From positions 1 through 8,622 of the forward strand of contig JACZIY010000496.1 in assembly GCA_014860845.1 (NCBI GenBank): a stretch of DNA of 8,622 nucleotides, given 5' to 3'. The notes under the pieces were generated by a model that was not told where the DNA came from, ran no database searches, and was given only the letters and a program-made list of their open reading frames with translations. This stretch comes from Anaerolineaceae bacterium (GTDB lineage: Bacteria > Chloroflexota > Anaerolineae > Anaerolineales > Anaerolineaceae). Shown one piece after another: positions 5,878 through 8,622 of the stretch. Each line of letters starts with the position of its first letter. Positions within the stretch are counted from its first letter, which is position 1. The position numbers were made by a program, and so were the translations under genes.

Positions 5878-7941
5878 ATGAAAGAATATAAGACCGAGTC
5901 AATTCGTAACATTACATTCGCATCTCATAGTGGCACTGGTAAAACAATTTTAGGAGAAGCATTATTGAATTTTACTGGTGCGATCAATCGTATGGGTAAA
6001 ATTGAAGACGGCTCAACCATCTCCGATTTTGACGAAGAGGAACAGCGTCGAAGTATTTCCATTTACACCTCTGTTTTACCTGTCGAATATAATGATCATA
6101 AAATAAATATTCTTGATACGCCTGGTTATACAGATTTTCTTGGTGAAGAAATATCTGCATTACGTGTATCTGATGGAGCAATTATTTTAGTTGATGCAGT
6201 CGCTGGTATCGAAGTTGGAACCGAATTAGCCTGGAATTATAGTGGGGAAAAGAATATCCCACGGTTCGTTTTGATTAATAAAATGGATCGAGAGAATGCC
6301 AATTTTAAAAAGATTTTTGATTCATTCCAGGAATTATCTGATATCAGATTGCTTCCGCTACAATTCCCCTGGGGTGAACAAACAGATTTTAAAGGTGTTA
6401 TTGACCTGGTTAACATGAAAGCTTACAAAGGCGTAGGCACAGAAAGCGTTGAAATTCCAGTTGAATTTAAAGCAGCCGCAGAAGAAGCACATACAGCAAT
6501 CGTTGAAGCTGCTGCTGAAGGTGCTGATGATTTGATGGAAAAATTCTTCGAAGATGGTGTTCTTTCACCAGAAGAAATTTCCCGTGGATTAAAATCTGTG
6601 ATCAAACAAGGAAGTTTTGTCCCGGTTTTTGTCTCTTCTGCAACGCTTCAGATTGGAATGGTTCCCTTATTAAATGCCATTATAAATCTCATGCCATCTC
6701 CAATCGAAGCTGGTCCATACAAATCCACCAATAAAGATAATGAAGTTGAGATCACATCATCTGATTCTGGTCCATTAGTCGCTTATGTATGGAAAACCAC
6801 TGCTGATCCTTTTGTTGGAAAACAAACTTACTTCCGTGTTTATTCTGGTGTGATAAATTCTGATTCACGTGTCTGGAATCACGAGAAAGGTGATGAAGAG
6901 AGGTTTGGAACCGTCAGTATCCCCAGAGGTAAAGAAAATATCCCAGTGAAAACTGTTCATGCTGGTGATATTGCGATCGTTCCAAAATTATCCGAAACTG
7001 TCACTGGAAATACCCTCGGCGATAAAAGTACTCCGATCATCTTGCCTTCCGCAAAATATCCAAACGCTTTATATCGTGTCGCAGTTTCTCCAAAAACACA
7101 ACAAGATTCCGCTAAAATCAGTACGGTATTAACCCGGCTTTGTGAAGAAGATATGACCCTTTCCTGGTCAATGGAATCCTCAACCCGCCAAACTGTATTA
7201 CAGGGTATGGGTGATCAGCATATTGAGGTTGCTGTAAGACGAGCATCATCCAAATTCCAATTAAATATCAATACCGCAGAACCAAAAGTTGCCTACAAAG
7301 AAACCATTACTAAAGAAGGTATTGGAATTTACCGCCATAAGAAACAAACTGGTGGTGCCGGTCAATTTGGCGAAGTCCACTTGAAAACCCTACCCTCAGA
7401 AGGTGAATTTGAAATGACCTGGGATGTTTTTGGTGGTGCTGTGTCTCAATCATACTTTACATCCATTCAAAAAGGGATACTCTCAACGATGAAAGACGGT
7501 ATTATCGCTGGTTATCCTGTTTACGGTGTTCGCGTATCCGTCTTTGATGGAAAAGAACATGCTGTGGATTCAAAACCAGTGGCGTTTGAAATAGCTGGTC
7601 GTGAAGCCTTTAAAATTGCGTTCCAGGATGCAGGTCCAGTCCTCATGGAACCGATTATGAACGTAAAAATAATCGTTCCTGAGAACAATATGGGTGATAT
7701 CCTTGGTGATTTAAATACCAAAAGAGCCCGTGTTCAGGGCATGGATACCGATAAAGGTCGATCTGTTGTAACAGCTACGGTGCCTATGGCAGAAATGCTG
7801 CGATACACCACACAACTTCGCTCTTTAACGGGTGGTCGTGGTATCTTCGATATGGAATTTGATCATTTCGAACGAGTGCCTGCTCACCTGCAGCAGGAAA
7901 TCATCAATGCACACAAACGGGAATTAGAAGAAAAAGAGTAA
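5878..7941 (+). CDS. fusA: Elongation factor G homologue (EF-G II-like translational GTPase)
   Basis: 687 residues, all five EF-G domains. G domain 1-275: P-loop ASHSGTGKT (15-23), switch I with DEEEQRRSISI (52-62), G3 DTPGY (80-84), G4 NKMD (134-137), G5 SSA (253-255). Domain II about 295-380, III about 395-465, IV about 466-588 with KKQTGGAGQFGEV (488-500) and the tip HAVDS (561-565; His561 aligns with E. coli EF-G His583), V about 590-680. EF-G drives GTP-dependent translocation of tRNA and mRNA on the ribosome and helps recycle ribosomes. Departures from canonical EF-G are GTGKT for DAGKT, Ser61 for the switch I Thr, and Tyr84 for the catalytic His of DTPGH. As I recall, these mark the paralogue group containing T. 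thermophilus EF-G-2 and mycobacterial FusA2. The domain IV tip argues for real ribosome work. A main fusA may lie elsewhere. Codons are CGT- and GGT-rich, suggesting good expression. It has its own promoter and terminator. Confidence 0.88.
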   Translation: MKEYKTESIRNITFASHSGTGKTILGEALLNFTGAINRMGKIEDGSTISDFDEEEQRRSISIYTSVLPVEYNDHKINILDTPGYTDFLGEEISALRVSDGAIILVDAVAGIEVGTELAWNYSGEKNIPRFVLINKMDRENANFKKIFDSFQELSDIRLLPLQFPWGEQTDFKGVIDLVNMKAYKGVGTESVEIPVEFKAAAEEAHTAIVEAAAEGADDLMEKFFEDGVLSPEEISRGLKSVIKQGSFVPVFVSSATLQIGMVPLLNAIINLMPSPIEAGPYKSTNKDNEVEITSSDSGPLVAYVWKTTADPFVGKQTYFRVYSGVINSDSRVWNHEKGDEERFGTVSIPRGKENIPVKTVHAGDIAIVPKLSETVTGNTLGDKSTPIILPSAKYPNALYRVAVSPKTQQDSAKISTVLTRLCEEDMTLSWSMESSTRQTVLQGMGDQHIEVAVRRASSKFQLNINTAEPKVAYKETITKEGIGIYRHKKQTGGAGQFGEVHLKTLPSEGEFEMTWDVFGGAVSQSYFTSIQKGILSTMKDGIIAGYPVYGVRVSVFDGKEHAVDSKPVAFEIAGREAFKIAFQDAGPVLMEPIMNVKIIVPENNMGDILGDLNTKRARVQGMDTDKGRSVVTATVPMAEMLRYTTQLRSLTGGRGIFDMEFDHFERVPAHLQQEIINAHKRELEEKE

Positions 7942-7955
7942 CCTCTCGCTGATCT

Positions 7956-7992
7956 AAGAGGTATTTCTAATTATGGAAATGCCTCTTTTTTT
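7956..7992 (+). terminator. Intrinsic terminator of the EF-G-like gene
   Basis: 12-bp stem (7956-7967 with 7976-7987, one G-U pair) around an 8-nt loop, continuing into a T-run to 7992. It begins 15 bases after the stop codon. This is the clearest terminator in the window and separates the EF-G transcript from the downstream gene. Confidence 0.88.
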
Positions 7993-8010
7993 CTTGCTTT
8001 AATAGAACTA

Positions 8011-8037
8011 TTGTGCTATTATTTCGTTATATATGAT
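8011..8037 (+). promoter_or_regulatory. Possible promoter of the lytic transglycosylase gene
   Basis: TTGTGC (8011-8016) and TATGAT (8032-8037) lie 15 bp apart, a slightly short spacer, just after the EF-G terminator. The same -10 hexamer, TATGAT, is used by the moeB promoter. Initiation near 8044 would leave a leader of about 24 bases containing AGGAG. Confidence 0.4.
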
Positions 8038-8052
8038 TCTTTTTATTTTTTT

Positions 8053-8057
8053 AGGAG
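8053..8057 (+). promoter_or_regulatory. Shine-Dalgarno of the lytic transglycosylase gene
   Basis: AGGAG ends ten bases before the ATG at 8068 and supports that start, which also places a hydrophobic leader at the N-terminus. Confidence 0.65.
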
Positions 8058-8067
8058 TAATTGCATC

Positions 8068-8622
8068 ATGATTTCTATTCATAAAATTTTCATTGGTGTA
8101 ATATTAGGATCTATTTTTCTGATTTTTGCAGCAACCAGGTTATTATCTCCATCAGAGATTGTTTCTGCATCACCAGAGAATAATATTGAAGTTTCAACGA
8201 ATATCCATCAAAAAAATGATGACACGAAATTATCCTGCAAAATTTCCTCCTTATATCCACAGGAAATTCAGCAATGGTGTGATCTGATTGATATGAATGC
8301 TGAAACATATTCCTTGGATTCAAATTTGATAGCAGCTGTGATGCTTCAGGAATCAGGAGGGGACAAAGATGCCTACAGCAAATCCGGCGCAGTTGGATTG
8401 ATGCAGATTATGCCCAACGATGGAGTTGCAGCAAATTTCATGTGCATTAATGGTCCCTGTTTTTCGAACCGTCCCGGATTGGATGAATTATTCAATCCAG
8501 AATTCAATATTGAATACGGAAGTCGCATGCTCATAAATTTGTTTGGAAAATATGGCAACTGGCGAGATGCACTAAAAGCTTATGGTCCTATGGATTTCGG
8601 GTATCAATATGCAGACATTGTG
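8068..8622 (+). CDS. Exported lytic transglycosylase, SLT domain (3' end outside window)
   Basis: The frame is open from the ATG to the last base, 185 residues without a stop. Residues 7-22 are strongly hydrophobic after a Lys, so the protein is exported or anchored; VSA-SP near 32-36 is a possible signal peptidase site. A polar linker follows, then the goose-lysozyme-like SLT domain from about 62: LIAAVMLQESGG (87-98) with catalytic Glu95, then SGAVGLMQIMP (106-116), NPEFNIEYG (143-151) and WRDALKAYGP (165-174). These enzymes cut the MurNAc-GlcNAc bond of peptidoglycan with 1,6-anhydro product formation, outside the membrane. The usual AYN of the last motif reads AYG here. C126 and C131 could form a disulfide. 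Function in growth, secretion or spore/phage context cannot be told from one gene; it stands alone after the EF-G terminator with its own ribosome site. Confidence 0.85.
   Translation, partial: MISIHKIFIGVILGSIFLIFAATRLLSPSEIVSASPENNIEVSTNIHQKNDDTKLSCKISSLYPQEIQQWCDLIDMNAETYSLDSNLIAAVMLQESGGDKDAYSKSGAVGLMQIMPNDGVAANFMCINGPCFSNRPGLDELFNPEFNIEYGSRMLINLFGKYGNWRDALKAYGPMDFGYQYADIV

Noticed and set aside
5709..5912. Minus-strand 67-residue open frame across the EF-G upstream spacer
   Set aside because: It runs into the EF-G start, shows no recognisable motif and lies over the promoter; treated as chance.
8111..8323. Minus-strand frames in the transglycosylase region (also 8373-8558)
   Set aside because: The plus-strand frame from 8068 to the edge has a ribosome site, hydrophobic leader and full SLT motifs; the antisense frames have none.
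1..8622. Defence system, toxin-antitoxin pair, CRISPR array, insertion sequence or tRNA gene
   Set aside because: No such gene families, regularly spaced repeats, terminal inverted repeats or cloverleaf patterns were seen; nearly all sequence is accounted for by housekeeping-type genes.

Overview
The window holds six protein genes and no RNA gene, mobile element or CRISPR array that I can support. It is moderately AT-rich. The gene set, namely a ClpB tail, a PIG-L deacetylase of the Mca/MshB kind, a MoeB-rhodanese fusion, a DHH-CBS-tRNA nucleotidyltransferase fusion, an EF-G II-like GTPase and an Anaerolineae-style secreted transglycosylase, points to a Chloroflexota (Anaerolineae-like) bacterium. 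This is an inference from family resemblance, since no marker here fixes the phylum.

Layout. Positions 1-321 (+) carry the last 106 residues of the disaggregase ClpB. A hairpin at 334-364 separates it from a convergent minus-strand pair. That pair is a MoeB/ThiF-type adenylyltransferase with a C-terminal rhodanese domain (1253-2395), followed 16 bp downstream by a PIG-L zinc deacetylase (376-1236). The two are probably one operon read from an extended -10 promoter at 2413-2440. A 92-bp divergent spacer leads to the plus-strand 883-residue DHH/CBS/CBS/nucleotidyltransferase fusion (2488-5139), whose stop overlaps the start of a GNAT acetyltransferase (5129-5680). After a 197-bp spacer with a good extended -10 element comes an EF-G-like translation factor (5878-7941), closed by a strong intrinsic terminator. 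A secreted or membrane-anchored lytic transglycosylase starts at 8068 and runs off the right edge.

How the genes fit together. The content is mostly housekeeping: protein quality control (ClpB), sulfur activation and transfer (MoeB-rhodanese), tRNA 3'-end maintenance, translation elongation and cell-wall remodelling. I do not see a defence system, toxin-antitoxin pair, prophage or biosynthetic cluster. The points most worth a second look are the EF-G homologue, which has Tyr where the catalytic His of the G3 motif normally sits but keeps an intact domain IV tip and codon use suggesting high expression; the apparently leaderless start of the tRNA nucleotidyltransferase fusion, whose DHH phosphoesterase motifs are complete; and the pairing of a persulfide-type sulfur-activating enzyme with a thiol-metabolism-type deacetylase.
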